Source: Rifleibacterium sp035352635 (GTDB lineage: Bacteria; Muiribacteriota; Ozemobacteria; Ozemobacterales; Ozemobacteraceae). From it: a DNA stretch of 64,000 nt. The stretch's first letter is position 1; the number at the start of each line of letters is the position of its first letter. The notes below the pieces were generated by a model that saw nothing but the letters and a program-made list of their open reading frames with translations, was not told the origin of the DNA and did no database searches. The stretch is from positions 1-64,000 of the forward strand of contig DAOPYA010000002.1 of the NCBI GenBank assembly GCA_035352635.1, in the 5' to 3' direction. A program made the translations under genes and the position numbers. Shown here one piece after another: positions 50,432 to 58,370 of the stretch.

Positions 50432-51425
50432 ACCTGACCTCAGCGAAGAATGGGCTGTGATCTGAAAAAAATACGGGCCATTCAGTTCGACTGCCAAGAA
50501 TCTGCAACGAAAAAACTTTGTTGCCTTTCGCCAGAATATAGTCGAGCTTTTTGCTGCGGCGGCTGGGGCCACCGGCGGTCGGCAGATTGCAGTCGTCACG
50601 CTGCATGCCATCTTTAAGCAGTGGTTCCAGTTCCTGGGGCTGCAAATTCAGATCGCCGCCAACCACAGTCAATTCTGCCAGCAGTTCAATGTGGCGCTGC
50701 AAGATGGCAAATTGGCCAAAACTGGGCTTAAAGGGCACGCCCAGCCCAGCTGAATAAAGATGGGTGTTGAGCAGCGCGATCTTTTCACCGGCAAAATTGA
50801 TCTCGGCAAGCAGTAAACCTTTGCGGGCGATCAGTTCTTCAAAATTGTGATGCAAAGTCAGCGGATAGCTCCAGGCCAGAGACCTTTCGGGCTTGAACCG
50901 ACTCAAGGTCAGCAGCCCGGCATGGTTGAACAGTGGGCTTGGCATCAGCACCGCATGATAATCGGCAAACTTCCTGATCAATTCATAGAGACTCTGGTTA
51001 TCCCAGATTTCCTGAAGAAAGATGATGTCGGGGTTAAGAGACCGCACCAGTCTGGCGAATTCTTCTATCTTTTCGTGCTGGTCGGTATAAAAGGGCGGCG
51101 GAAAAAGCATCAGGTTCGCTGTTAGGGCAGTCAGGCGCAGGTCATTGCGCCCGGCAGGCAGGTTAACCCCGATGGCAGGTAGAATAACGGTTTTGGGGGT
51201 TCCGGCGGTGAAGATTAGATTGAAAACTGGCGTAAAACCAGTGAGAGTGTCGATCAGCCACGGAAACCTCGAATTGCGAAAATTATCGATCGTTCGACGC
51301 CCTTGATAAAAAACTTTTGGAAGGTCGGGCTTGAGAGAAAAACTGACCTGCCCCGCAACTTCGCCAGGAATGCCTGAGAATGCCAATAGCAGAGCAATTG
51401 AAAATAAAATAAAAGATTTTTGCAT
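50415..51425 (-). CDS. Secreted DNase I-fold protein (endonuclease/exonuclease/phosphatase family)
   Basis: A 336-residue protein with a signal peptide (FILFSIALLLAFSGIPG, cleaved near VAGQ). Family motifs follow: LRLTALTANLM, NPDIIFLQEIWD (catalytic Glu), IALLNTHLYSAG, VVGGDLNLQPQE (Asp and Asn), KLDYILAKG and FFSDHSPFFAEV (catalytic Asp-His). The catalytic set appears to be complete, so it should be a metal-dependent hydrolase acting outside the cytoplasm on DNA, RNA or phosphoinositide-like phosphodiesters. No ribosome binding site is obvious ahead of the ATG. It is convergent with, and overlaps by 17 bases, the cyclase gene, so the two 3' ends cannot be separated. Confidence 0.88.
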   Translation of the reverse strand: MQKSFILFSIALLLAFSGIPGEVAGQVSFSLKPDLPKVFYQGRRTIDNFRNSRFPWLIDTLTGFTPVFNLIFTAGTPKTVILPAIGVNLPAGRNDLRLTALTANLMLFPPPFYTDQHEKIEEFARLVRSLNPDIIFLQEIWDNQSLYELIRKFADYHAVLMPSPLFNHAGLLTLSRFKPERSLAWSYPLTLHHNFEELIARKGLLLAEINFAGEKIALLNTHLYSAGLGVPFKPSFGQFAILQRHIELLAELTVVGGDLNLQPQELEPLLKDGMQRDDCNLPTAGGPSRRSKKLDYILAKGNKVFSLQILGSRTEWPVFFSDHSPFFAEVRFNRPY

Positions 51426-51604
51426 TTTTTTAAATTAGAGCTTTGTTGATGAAAATGCAAGAAAAACAGAGATAAATAGATTTAATTTGTTCTAAATGCC
51501 CGAAATCGTCGTTAATATCCGTGGTATTCGAGGTCGATGTATAAATTAGAGATTAAGACGAACAGGAAACGCCACCTTCCGGCCTGAAAAATAAGGAGCC
51601 AGAT

Positions 51605-51736
51605 ATGTTCAGTTACAATGCCGTTGCAGATCGCAAAAGAAAGATGCTGCAGATTTCTGTGCTATTGTTCTGTGAACCGTTGTTTAAATCGGTACACTGC
51701 CCGGTTCTTGCCCCGAAAACTATTTCAGAACGCTGA
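51605..51736 (+). CDS. Possible small protein upstream of the poly-Ser gene
   Basis: A 43-codon frame with a good ribosome binding site, AAGGAG six bases before ATG 51605, ending TGA at 51736 just before the AGGAGGG of the next gene. The product starts MFSYNAVADRKRKMLQISVL and contains two Cys and a hydrophobic middle. It could be a real small protein, or a leader whose translation controls the gene behind it. I cannot tell from one sequence. Confidence 0.4.
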   Translation: MFSYNAVADRKRKMLQISVLLFCEPLFKSVHCPVLAPKTISER

Positions 51737-51751
51737 TCAGGAGGGTAAAAA

Positions 51752-52927
51752 ATGTCTGTAAGCGAAATCAGTTCAAAGCTTTACACCGATTCCCGCCCTG
51801 ATGTGGCGGCTGAAAAATCAGAAAGCAGTGGCTTTGACGCCATCGTTGAAAGTGCCGTGCAGAAAAAGGCCAGCGCCCCGGCATGCAGCGCCTGCGTCAG
51901 GATTACTGAGCCAGTAACTGTGCCGGCAACCGAGGAGCCTGTTGCATCCGTCGCCGGGTCAGAAGTCGCCGAACCTGCTGCTGAAAAGACAGAAGCCACC
52001 GCCAGCCAGGCTGTAGCCCCTGCCGAAGATGAAGAGGTCACCCGCTCGGCAATGTACAGCTTTACCATGTATGTAAGAATCAGCGGCGACTTTGCTGGTT
52101 TGCAGAACAGCTTTGCTGACGGCTTCAAAGCAGCTACCACCAGTTTTGTTAAAGCCTTACAGAGTGACAGTTCTTTCGGAGTTGATGCCCTCGACAACTA
52201 TCTTGGGCAGGCTGAATCTGCCTCGGGCAATGGTATGCAATCAGCCAGAACCTTTCTCGATGAAATGCTGACCGCTGCCGACAAGGGTCTCAAGATGATT
52301 ACCGCATCGCTCAAAAGTTCCGCATGGATGTCGGGACTGAACCTTAATGGTTCATCATCGTCCTCTTCATCGTTGTCGTCTTTGTCTTCAATGTTTGCAT
52401 CATCTTCATCTTCATCCTCTTCATCATCATCCATGTTTTCGAGTTCTTCGGCCCTTGACATGGCAAAGCTGCAATTGCAGGCCGCTCTTGAAAGTTCGGC
52501 GGGCAAAAGCTCTGACAATCTTTCGGCAGCGACTGGCAGTGCTGAAATGGTTGATTATGGCTCGGGCTATAAACTTGCTAAGCTCAAGGGTGATGCCCTG
52601 GTTAAGGTTGATGAGTCGGGCAATTCGGATTCGTTACCTGCAGCGACCAAAACCGCTGATGATTCAAAAGCAGTGGCGGCATCGCCGGCAATCACCCGTC
52701 GTAATCTTCTTCTTGACAGATTTCTTCAGCTCATCGACAGCCTGTCTTCGAACCTCGAAAGCGGCTCGCAGATTGTCAGAGCCGGTTTCTCATTCGCGAT
52801 TGATAACGGAATAATTTCTGACAACAGGGAAGTGGAAAATGCCAATGAGGCAGAAGCCAATCGCGATGATGCATCGACCGGTGCCGTTGTAAAACCTGAC
52901 GGTGAGACAGAAGAAACGGTCGCGTAA
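51752..52927 (+). CDS. Poly-Ser-containing protein, unknown function
   Basis: A 391-residue protein with AGGAGG 7-8 bases before the ATG and no signal peptide or membrane helix. An Ala/Glu/Pro/Thr-rich lead (about 1-95) holds a CSAC pair; a folded-looking region (about 100-190; MYSFTMYVRISGDFAGLQNS) follows; then a poly-Ser tract (about 200-233) encoded by mixed TCA/TCT/TCG/TCC codons, and an Ala/Leu/Asp-rich end with LLLDRFLQLIDSLSSNLESG. The poly-Ser run resembles interdomain linkers of secreted enzymes, although no export signal is seen. The DNA across the tract is repetitive and could change length. The reverse strand also has an open frame there, which I take as a by-product of the repeat. 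Confidence 0.65.
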   Translation: MSVSEISSKLYTDSRPDVAAEKSESSGFDAIVESAVQKKASAPACSACVRITEPVTVPATEEPVASVAGSEVAEPAAEKTEATASQAVAPAEDEEVTRSAMYSFTMYVRISGDFAGLQNSFADGFKAATTSFVKALQSDSSFGVDALDNYLGQAESASGNGMQSARTFLDEMLTAADKGLKMITASLKSSAWMSGLNLNGSSSSSSSLSSLSSMFASSSSSSSSSSSMFSSSSALDMAKLQLQAALESSAGKSSDNLSAATGSAEMVDYGSGYKLAKLKGDALVKVDESGNSDSLPAATKTADDSKAVAASPAITRRNLLLDRFLQLIDSLSSNLESGSQIVRAGFSFAIDNGIISDNREVENANEAEANRDDASTGAVVKPDGETEETVA

Positions 52928-52971
52928 AAAAGAGACACATTGTTAGGGAATTAGGATGCAAACCTGATCTC

Positions 52972-52997
52972 GGGCTGCCTCAAACGGAGGCAGTCCC
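52972..52997 (+). terminator. Terminator after the poly-Ser gene
   Basis: GGGCTGCCTC pairs with GAGGCAGTCCC (one bulged base) around AAACG, then TTTGTTGT follows. It lies about 45 bases past the stop at 52927, ahead of the methyltransferase gene. Confidence 0.55.
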
Positions 52998-53093
52998 TTT
53001 GTTGTACCCCGGACCCGTTTGCTGGGCCTGCCTGGTAAAAGTTGCTTTCGGTGCCACATTGCAATATGATTTGCTGATAAACGGAGAATGAAG

Positions 53094-53936
53094 ATGTCAG
53101 AAAATTACGAGCGTTTCAGGGAATTATACGAGCATCGCTGGGGGTTGAACCAGGGCGACAGCGATGCCAAAGAAACCCCAGACTACTGGGATGAACGTGC
53201 CGCAGATTTTTCAGCCAAGGCCCATTCTGATGGTGCGAGAAATGACGCGCTTGAATTTTTGCGCCGCTTTGCCTGGAACCCTGACGAATCGGTGCTTGAC
53301 GTCGCTGCCGGCCCCGGAACCTTTGCTATTCCTCTTGCCCACCTTGTCAGGCAGGTCACGGTCACTGACTTTTCGACTGGTATGCTTGACTATCTGTTGA
53401 AGCAGGCTGTTGCTGAGCGTGTTGCTAACCTTGAGGTCATTCATGGTCGCTGGCTTGATTTGCCTGACCCGGGCCGGTTCGACACGGTTTTGTGCTTGAA
53501 CAGCCTTGGAGTGATCGCCACCGACAGCAATCATCAACCGCAACTGATGAAAGCGTTGACCAGGTTGCGCGATGCCTGTTTGCGCCGGTTAATCGTTCTG
53601 ATACCGCATGCAGATTCACATCTGAACCCGACGATGCGCAAGTTGCTCGATATTGAAGAGGTTTCTATTGAAAGGCGCCGCATTGCCGTTCTTTATTACG
53701 CCATGGTTGATTGCGGCATGCTGCCTGACCTTGAGATTCTCAGCCGCCCCTTCCGCTGGACATTTGCCAGCCCCGAAGAAGCCTGCCAGGTGATGTTGCG
53801 CAAGGCCGGGCTGAAAGAAGGGCCCCGGGAATTCGCCGCCTATCTCGACAGCATGCTCATTCGTGACCCTGATGGTCGATTTAACCTGGTTTACAATGTT
53901 TCGCAGGCTTTGTTTACCTGGTGTCGCCAGCCCTGA
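53094..53936 (+). CDS. Class I SAM-dependent methyltransferase
   Basis: A 280-residue protein; ATG 53094 is used because GGAG is seven bases before it, whereas ATG 53088 would leave one base. SAM-binding motif I is VLDVAAGPGTFAIPLA, followed by an acidic strand end (VTVTDFSTGML) and motif IV-like DTVLCLNSLGVIATD. The N-terminal helices (YWDERAADFSAKAHSD) match small-molecule methyltransferases of the UbiE/COQ5 kind. The substrate is unknown. It stands alone and is convergent with the dCache cyclase gene, with only two bases between their stops. Confidence 0.85.
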   Translation: MSENYERFRELYEHRWGLNQGDSDAKETPDYWDERAADFSAKAHSDGARNDALEFLRRFAWNPDESVLDVAAGPGTFAIPLAHLVRQVTVTDFSTGMLDYLLKQAVAERVANLEVIHGRWLDLPDPGRFDTVLCLNSLGVIATDSNHQPQLMKALTRLRDACLRRLIVLIPHADSHLNPTMRKLLDIEEVSIERRRIAVLYYAMVDCGMLPDLEILSRPFRWTFASPEEACQVMLRKAGLKEGPREFAAYLDSMLIRDPDGRFNLVYNVSQALFTWCRQP

Positions 53937-53938
53937 AA

Positions 53939-56020
53939 CTATTTGTGCTGCACCCGAAAAATGCCGTCCCAGTCTGGGCCGGGGGGTCGATCATGCAGTT
54001 CGCGGCAGCGGGTAAGATACATTTCAGCGGCTGAATCTTCAGGAAGAATCTCGAGAATCTGCTGAAATTGTTCGTAGGCTTCACGCCATTGTCGATTCAG
54101 ATAACTGCTCAACGCTTTTTCAGATAATTTTTGAATTTTAATAAACTCTTCAGCGGCCGTGTCGCTGGTCTTGCCGAGGAGTTGAAAAATTCTAACACTC
54201 TTCTGACGGCCTTTTACAGCAACGAGATCAAGTGGGCGAAAAATAAAAGATCGACCGGCTCCGGCAATGGTCGATTCACTGACAATGATTTCTGAGCCGT
54301 AGAGCTTGTTCAAACCCTCAAGCCGGCTGGCAAGATTGACGCTGTCGCCAACCGCCGTGTAATTGAAACGGTCTGATGAACCAAAATTGCCTATCAGAGA
54401 AATGCCAGTGTTGATGCCGATTCTGGTCTTGAGCGGGTCTTTGTTCTCTTTTTGCCAGCGTGCGTTGAGCTTTCTGATAGCATTTTCGATGTCTAGAGAG
54501 GCGCTGCATGCATGCTCGGCCTGACGTGAATCGCGGGCCGGCGCACCCCAGAATGCCATGACCGAGTCGCCGATATATTTGTCGATGGTGCCGCCATGCT
54601 GATGGATGATGGCAGCAATGCAGTCAAAATATTCAGATAGCTGCTGCATCAGTTCATGGGGGGTGACGCGTTCGGTTATCGAAGAAAAATCGCTGATATC
54701 GGTGAACATAAGGGTTATTTCTTCGGCCTGCGCCTGCAATCTTGCTTCGTTGCGGTCATGAACAAGGCTTTGCACAATTTCAGACGGCACGTATTTCTTG
54801 AAGGAGCCGAGCGCTTTTTTCATGGAATCCATGGTCTCGCCCATCTGCTGAATCTCGGTAATCGGTGATTTCAGATCGATAATGCCATCAAAATCGAAAT
54901 TCTGAATGCGGCCGGCTTCGGCGGTGAGTCTCTTTATTGGGTCAGTCAGTTCTCTGGCAATGGCCGAAGTTAAAAAACCTGCAATAATGAGAAGCCAGAA
55001 CGAAAAAAGCAAAGTCGTTTCATGAACCCGGGCAATTGGCCCGATAAAGTCGTCTTCCGGAACAATTATACCAAGAATCCAGTCGCGCCCGAACTTCTCT
55101 GGAAATGGCCGAAACGAGGCAATGAAGCGGTCGCCCTTATGATCGTAAGTGAACTTGAACTGCCGGTTGTTGAGAAATCGATCAATGGCGGTTTTGATTG
55201 GGCCAGATCGGAAATTCTCGCGGGTTGGCGAACGTGGCGCCTTGATATTATCAGGGTTTTCACCAGATTTTTCGGGGTAGGCAAGGATGTTGCCTTCGCT
55301 GTCAGCGATGAAGGCAATACCCGATTCGCCGATTTTGAGGCTTTTCAGAAATTCTGCCAGTTCGTAGAGTCGAAAGTCAATGCCGACCGCGCCGACGAAA
55401 TTGCCATCGGCACCATAAACCGGATGGGCGCAGGTTATGCCAGGAACCTGATCGGTGAAGAGTCTGTATTCACGACTCCAGACCGTTGTTCCTTCAGACT
55501 TGGCGAGAATATACCATGGTCTTTCGCGTGGGTCATAGGTAATGATCGAACTGCTATGGGTGGCGATTATCTGCCAGTCCTGGTCGCGGTCGATGTCGAT
55601 CTGCCCGGATGGCGCAGAACTTCGCGAAATGATGCGGGTTGAATAGTTTCCATCTTCGAGTCGGCGTGACATGACAAAGTTGCCGTTTTCATCACCGAGG
55701 TAAACCCCTGAAAACTGGGGGTAAATCTCGAGGGTTTCAAGGCTGAGGGTTTCAATGAGTTCAGGCGATTTCGAGAAAGACTCGCCACGCTCTATCATTT
55801 TGCGCAACAGGGTGCCGGTTTTTCGGGCCGGGTCAAGGTGATTGCTGGTTTGTCTGATGACCGTTTCAGATATCTGGTAGAGCAGTTCGTCAGAAGTCTG
55901 TAACATGATTTCTAGGTTGCTGCGGTAACCATAGAAAACTATTCCGGCAACGATCAGCGAAAAAAGTGCCAGAAAAGAGAAAAAAACAACGCCTTGCAGG
56001 CGGTAGGTTCTGCTGTTCAT
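53939..56020 (-). CDS. dCache-HAMP class III adenylate/guanylate cyclase
   Basis: A 693-residue protein: membrane helix (about 10-31), a double-Cache sensor outside (about 35-315; YPQFSGVYLGDENGNFVMSR, VGAVGIDFRLYELAEFLKSL), helix (about 325-350), HAMP, a cyclase domain (about 430-605), and a TPR-like tail. The catalytic set is complete: Asp in FTDISDFSSI, Lys and Asp in IDKYIGDSVM, Thr in NYTAVGD, and Asn and Arg in VNLASRLEG. It should therefore work as a homodimer. Double-Cache domains bind amino acids or small organics. The carboxy tail (RPPGPDWDGIF) resembles that of the GAF cyclase at 32113-34458, suggesting a shared partner. Confidence 0.92.
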   Translation of the reverse strand: MNSRTYRLQGVVFFSFLALFSLIVAGIVFYGYRSNLEIMLQTSDELLYQISETVIRQTSNHLDPARKTGTLLRKMIERGESFSKSPELIETLSLETLEIYPQFSGVYLGDENGNFVMSRRLEDGNYSTRIISRSSAPSGQIDIDRDQDWQIIATHSSSIITYDPRERPWYILAKSEGTTVWSREYRLFTDQVPGITCAHPVYGADGNFVGAVGIDFRLYELAEFLKSLKIGESGIAFIADSEGNILAYPEKSGENPDNIKAPRSPTRENFRSGPIKTAIDRFLNNRQFKFTYDHKGDRFIASFRPFPEKFGRDWILGIIVPEDDFIGPIARVHETTLLFSFWLLIIAGFLTSAIARELTDPIKRLTAEAGRIQNFDFDGIIDLKSPITEIQQMGETMDSMKKALGSFKKYVPSEIVQSLVHDRNEARLQAQAEEITLMFTDISDFSSITERVTPHELMQQLSEYFDCIAAIIHQHGGTIDKYIGDSVMAFWGAPARDSRQAEHACSASLDIENAIRKLNARWQKENKDPLKTRIGINTGISLIGNFGSSDRFNYTAVGDSVNLASRLEGLNKLYGSEIIVSESTIAGAGRSFIFRPLDLVAVKGRQKSVRIFQLLGKTSDTAAEEFIKIQKLSEKALSSYLNRQWREAYEQFQQILEILPEDSAAEMYLTRCRELHDRPPGPDWDGIFRVQHK

Positions 56021-56208
56021 GTGAAATTACTCTCACAAATCTTAGCATGTTTGTCATTTTTGCGCAGCTTTTAAACTTTGGCGCTACGAATGAGTCAGCG
56101 CCGAGCCTGGGCATGAATTTGTGGTAATGTTGTTGCTCAAAAAAGGGTGAGCGGGGTATATTATCTGTCAGTTTGCCAGAATTAAAGAGTTCCCGGAGGT
56201 CGCAAGGA

Positions 56209-58239
56209 ATGTTAGACAATAAGGCAATTGCCGATGCAATGACGATAAAACTCGATGCCGTTCTGCCAGATTATCCAGAATTTCAACCCGGCATCAGACG
56301 CGCTCCCGACCGGGGATTCACCCTTAACCAGGGCGAAACCGAAACAGCGCTGAAAAATGCGCTGCGTTACGTACCTGAAGAGCTGCACGAAGCCCTGATA
56401 CCAGAATTTCTTCATGAGCTGCACACCCGGGGTCGCATTTATGGTTACCGCTTTCGGCCGGCAGGCCCTATAAAAGCCCAGCCGATTGATGCTTATCAAG
56501 GCTGTTGTATTGAAGGCAAGGCTTTTCAGGTAATGATCGATAATAATCTTGATTTTGCCATCGCCCTTTACCCATACGAACTGGTAACCTACGGCGAAAC
56601 CGGCCAGGTCTGCCAGAACTGGATGCAATATCGGCTGATCAAAAAATATCTCGAGGTGCTGACCCAGGACCAGACCCTGGTAGTGATGTCAGGTCACCCG
56701 CTTGGGCTTTTCAGATCGAATACCAACGCTCCCAGAGTCATTATGAGCCATGGCCTGATGATTGGCATGTTTGACAATCAGCCTGAATGGCACCGGGCAA
56801 TGCAGCTTGGGGTTGCCAATTACGGGCAGATGACCGCCGGTGGCTGGATGTACATTGGGCCACAAGGCATTGTTCATGGTACTTTCAATACGATTCTCAA
56901 CGCCGGGCGCATGAAGCTGGGCATAGCCCCTGATGAAGATCTTGCCGGTCACCTGTTTGTATCTTCGGGTCTGGGTGGCATGAGCGGTGCTCAGCCCAAG
57001 GCGGTTGAAATTGCCAACGGAGTCGGCATTATCGCCGAAGTTGACGAATCACGCATCAATACCCGGCATGAACAGGGCTGGGTGGCCAAAATTGCCAGAA
57101 CGCCAGCCGAAGCCTTTGAACTGGCGCACGAGCACATGCGGGCGCGGCGCAGCATTTCTATTGCCTTCCACGGCAATATCGTTGATCTGCTCGAGCATGC
57201 TGTTAAAAAGAATATCCCGATTGAGCTTCTTTCCGATCAGACCTCATGCCACGCGGTCTATGACGGTGGGTATTGCCCGCAGGGCCTGACCTTTGCCGAA
57301 CGCACGGAGATGATTGCCAAAGATCCGGCCAGATTCAAAGAAATGGTCGATGCAACTCTGAAGGCGCACTTTAAGGCAATCAAAACTCTTTGCCGGCGTG
57401 GCACCTACTTTTTTGATTACGGCAATGCCTTTATGCGCTCGGTTTTTGATGCTGGGGTTCCAGAAATTTGCGCCAACGGCGAGAATCCGCGTGATGGTTT
57501 TATCTGGCCTTCCTATGTTGAAGATATCATGGGTCCGATGCTTTTCGACTATGGCTATGGCCCGTTCAGATGGGTTTGTTTGAGCGGTTCCCCTGAAGAC
57601 CTCGCAAAAACTGACCAGGCAGCGATGGCCTGCATTGACCCGGGTCGTCGTGCTCAGGATCGCGACAACTACGTCTGGATAAGGGACGCAGCCAAAAATG
57701 CGCTGGTGGTGGGCACCCAGGCAAGAATCCTCTATCAGGATGCCGAGGGTCGCGTCAAGATCGCACTCAGGTTTAACGATATGGTTCGCAAAGGCGAGAT
57801 CGGCCCGATAATGCTCGGTCGCGACCACCACGACACCGGCGGCACTGATTCCCCATACCGCGAGACCGCCAATATCAAAGATGGCAGCAATATTATGGCT
57901 GAAATGGCCACCCATTGTTATGCCGGCAACGCTGCCCGCGGTATGAGCCTGATTTCATTGCATAACGGCGGTGGCGTCGGCATTGGCAAATCGATAAATG
58001 GCGGTTTCGGTCTGGTTCTTGATGGCAGCAGCCGTGTCGATGAAATTATTCTGCAGGCCATCACCTGGGATACCATGTGCGGGGTCTCACGCCGTGCATG
58101 GGGGCGCTGTGAAAATGCCATCGAAGTCACCTCTGCCTTTAACCGCGGCGGTCACGGCAATCACGTTACCCTGCCTTTCATACCCGCCGAAGACCGGGTG
58201 AAAAAAGCCGTAGCCGACCTCTTTGCAGCAAAGAAGTAA
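56209..58239 (+). CDS. hutU: Urocanate hydratase, long form
   Basis: A 676-residue protein from ATG 56209 (GGAGGT eight bases before it; an upstream in-frame ATG at 56173 lacks one). It matches HutU through GRIYGYRFRPAGPIKAQPID, PYELVTYGETGQVCQNWMQY, TAGGWMYIGPQGIVHGTFNT, DRDHHDTGGTDSPYRE-like and GNAARGMSLISLHNGGGVGI. The enzyme uses tightly bound NAD to hydrate urocanate to imidazolonepropionate in histidine breakdown, in the cytoplasm. Common HutU is about 550-560 residues; this is the longer type. No other hut gene (hutH, hutI) is adjacent, so the pathway is dispersed, or the product enters elsewhere. It is divergent from the dCache cyclase. Confidence 0.93.
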   Translation: MLDNKAIADAMTIKLDAVLPDYPEFQPGIRRAPDRGFTLNQGETETALKNALRYVPEELHEALIPEFLHELHTRGRIYGYRFRPAGPIKAQPIDAYQGCCIEGKAFQVMIDNNLDFAIALYPYELVTYGETGQVCQNWMQYRLIKKYLEVLTQDQTLVVMSGHPLGLFRSNTNAPRVIMSHGLMIGMFDNQPEWHRAMQLGVANYGQMTAGGWMYIGPQGIVHGTFNTILNAGRMKLGIAPDEDLAGHLFVSSGLGGMSGAQPKAVEIANGVGIIAEVDESRINTRHEQGWVAKIARTPAEAFELAHEHMRARRSISIAFHGNIVDLLEHAVKKNIPIELLSDQTSCHAVYDGGYCPQGLTFAERTEMIAKDPARFKEMVDATLKAHFKAIKTLCRRGTYFFDYGNAFMRSVFDAGVPEICANGENPRDGFIWPSYVEDIMGPMLFDYGYGPFRWVCLSGSPEDLAKTDQAAMACIDPGRRAQDRDNYVWIRDAAKNALVVGTQARILYQDAEGRVKIALRFNDMVRKGEIGPIMLGRDHHDTGGTDSPYRETANIKDGSNIMAEMATHCYAGNAARGMSLISLHNGGGVGIGKSINGGFGLVLDGSSRVDEIILQAITWDTMCGVSRRAWGRCENAIEVTSAFNRGGHGNHVTLPFIPAEDRVKKAVADLFAAKK

Positions 58240-58269
58240 CTTTGGTTAATTCAGCATTTCGATAACCAG

Positions 58270-58298
58270 GTCGCCTGTAGCTTCAATGTGCAGGCGAC
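58270..58298. terminator. Hairpin between convergent hutU and cyclase genes
   Basis: GTCGCCTG pairs with CAGGCGAC over 8 bp with a 13-base loop, 31 bases past the hutU stop. There is no T-run on either side, so it is a weak candidate terminator. Confidence 0.35.
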
Positions 58299-58370
58299 AC
58301 CGTTCGAAACTGGCAACCGCTGGGCTTCGGGTTTGGCGGGGCTGATTATTCGCTGCGTAGTTCGCGACAT

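Noticed and set aside
52198..52518. Asp/Glu-rich open frame antisense to the poly-Ser gene
   Set aside because: It is the mirror of the TCN-rich serine tract; it has no ribosome binding site and lies wholly inside a better-supported gene.
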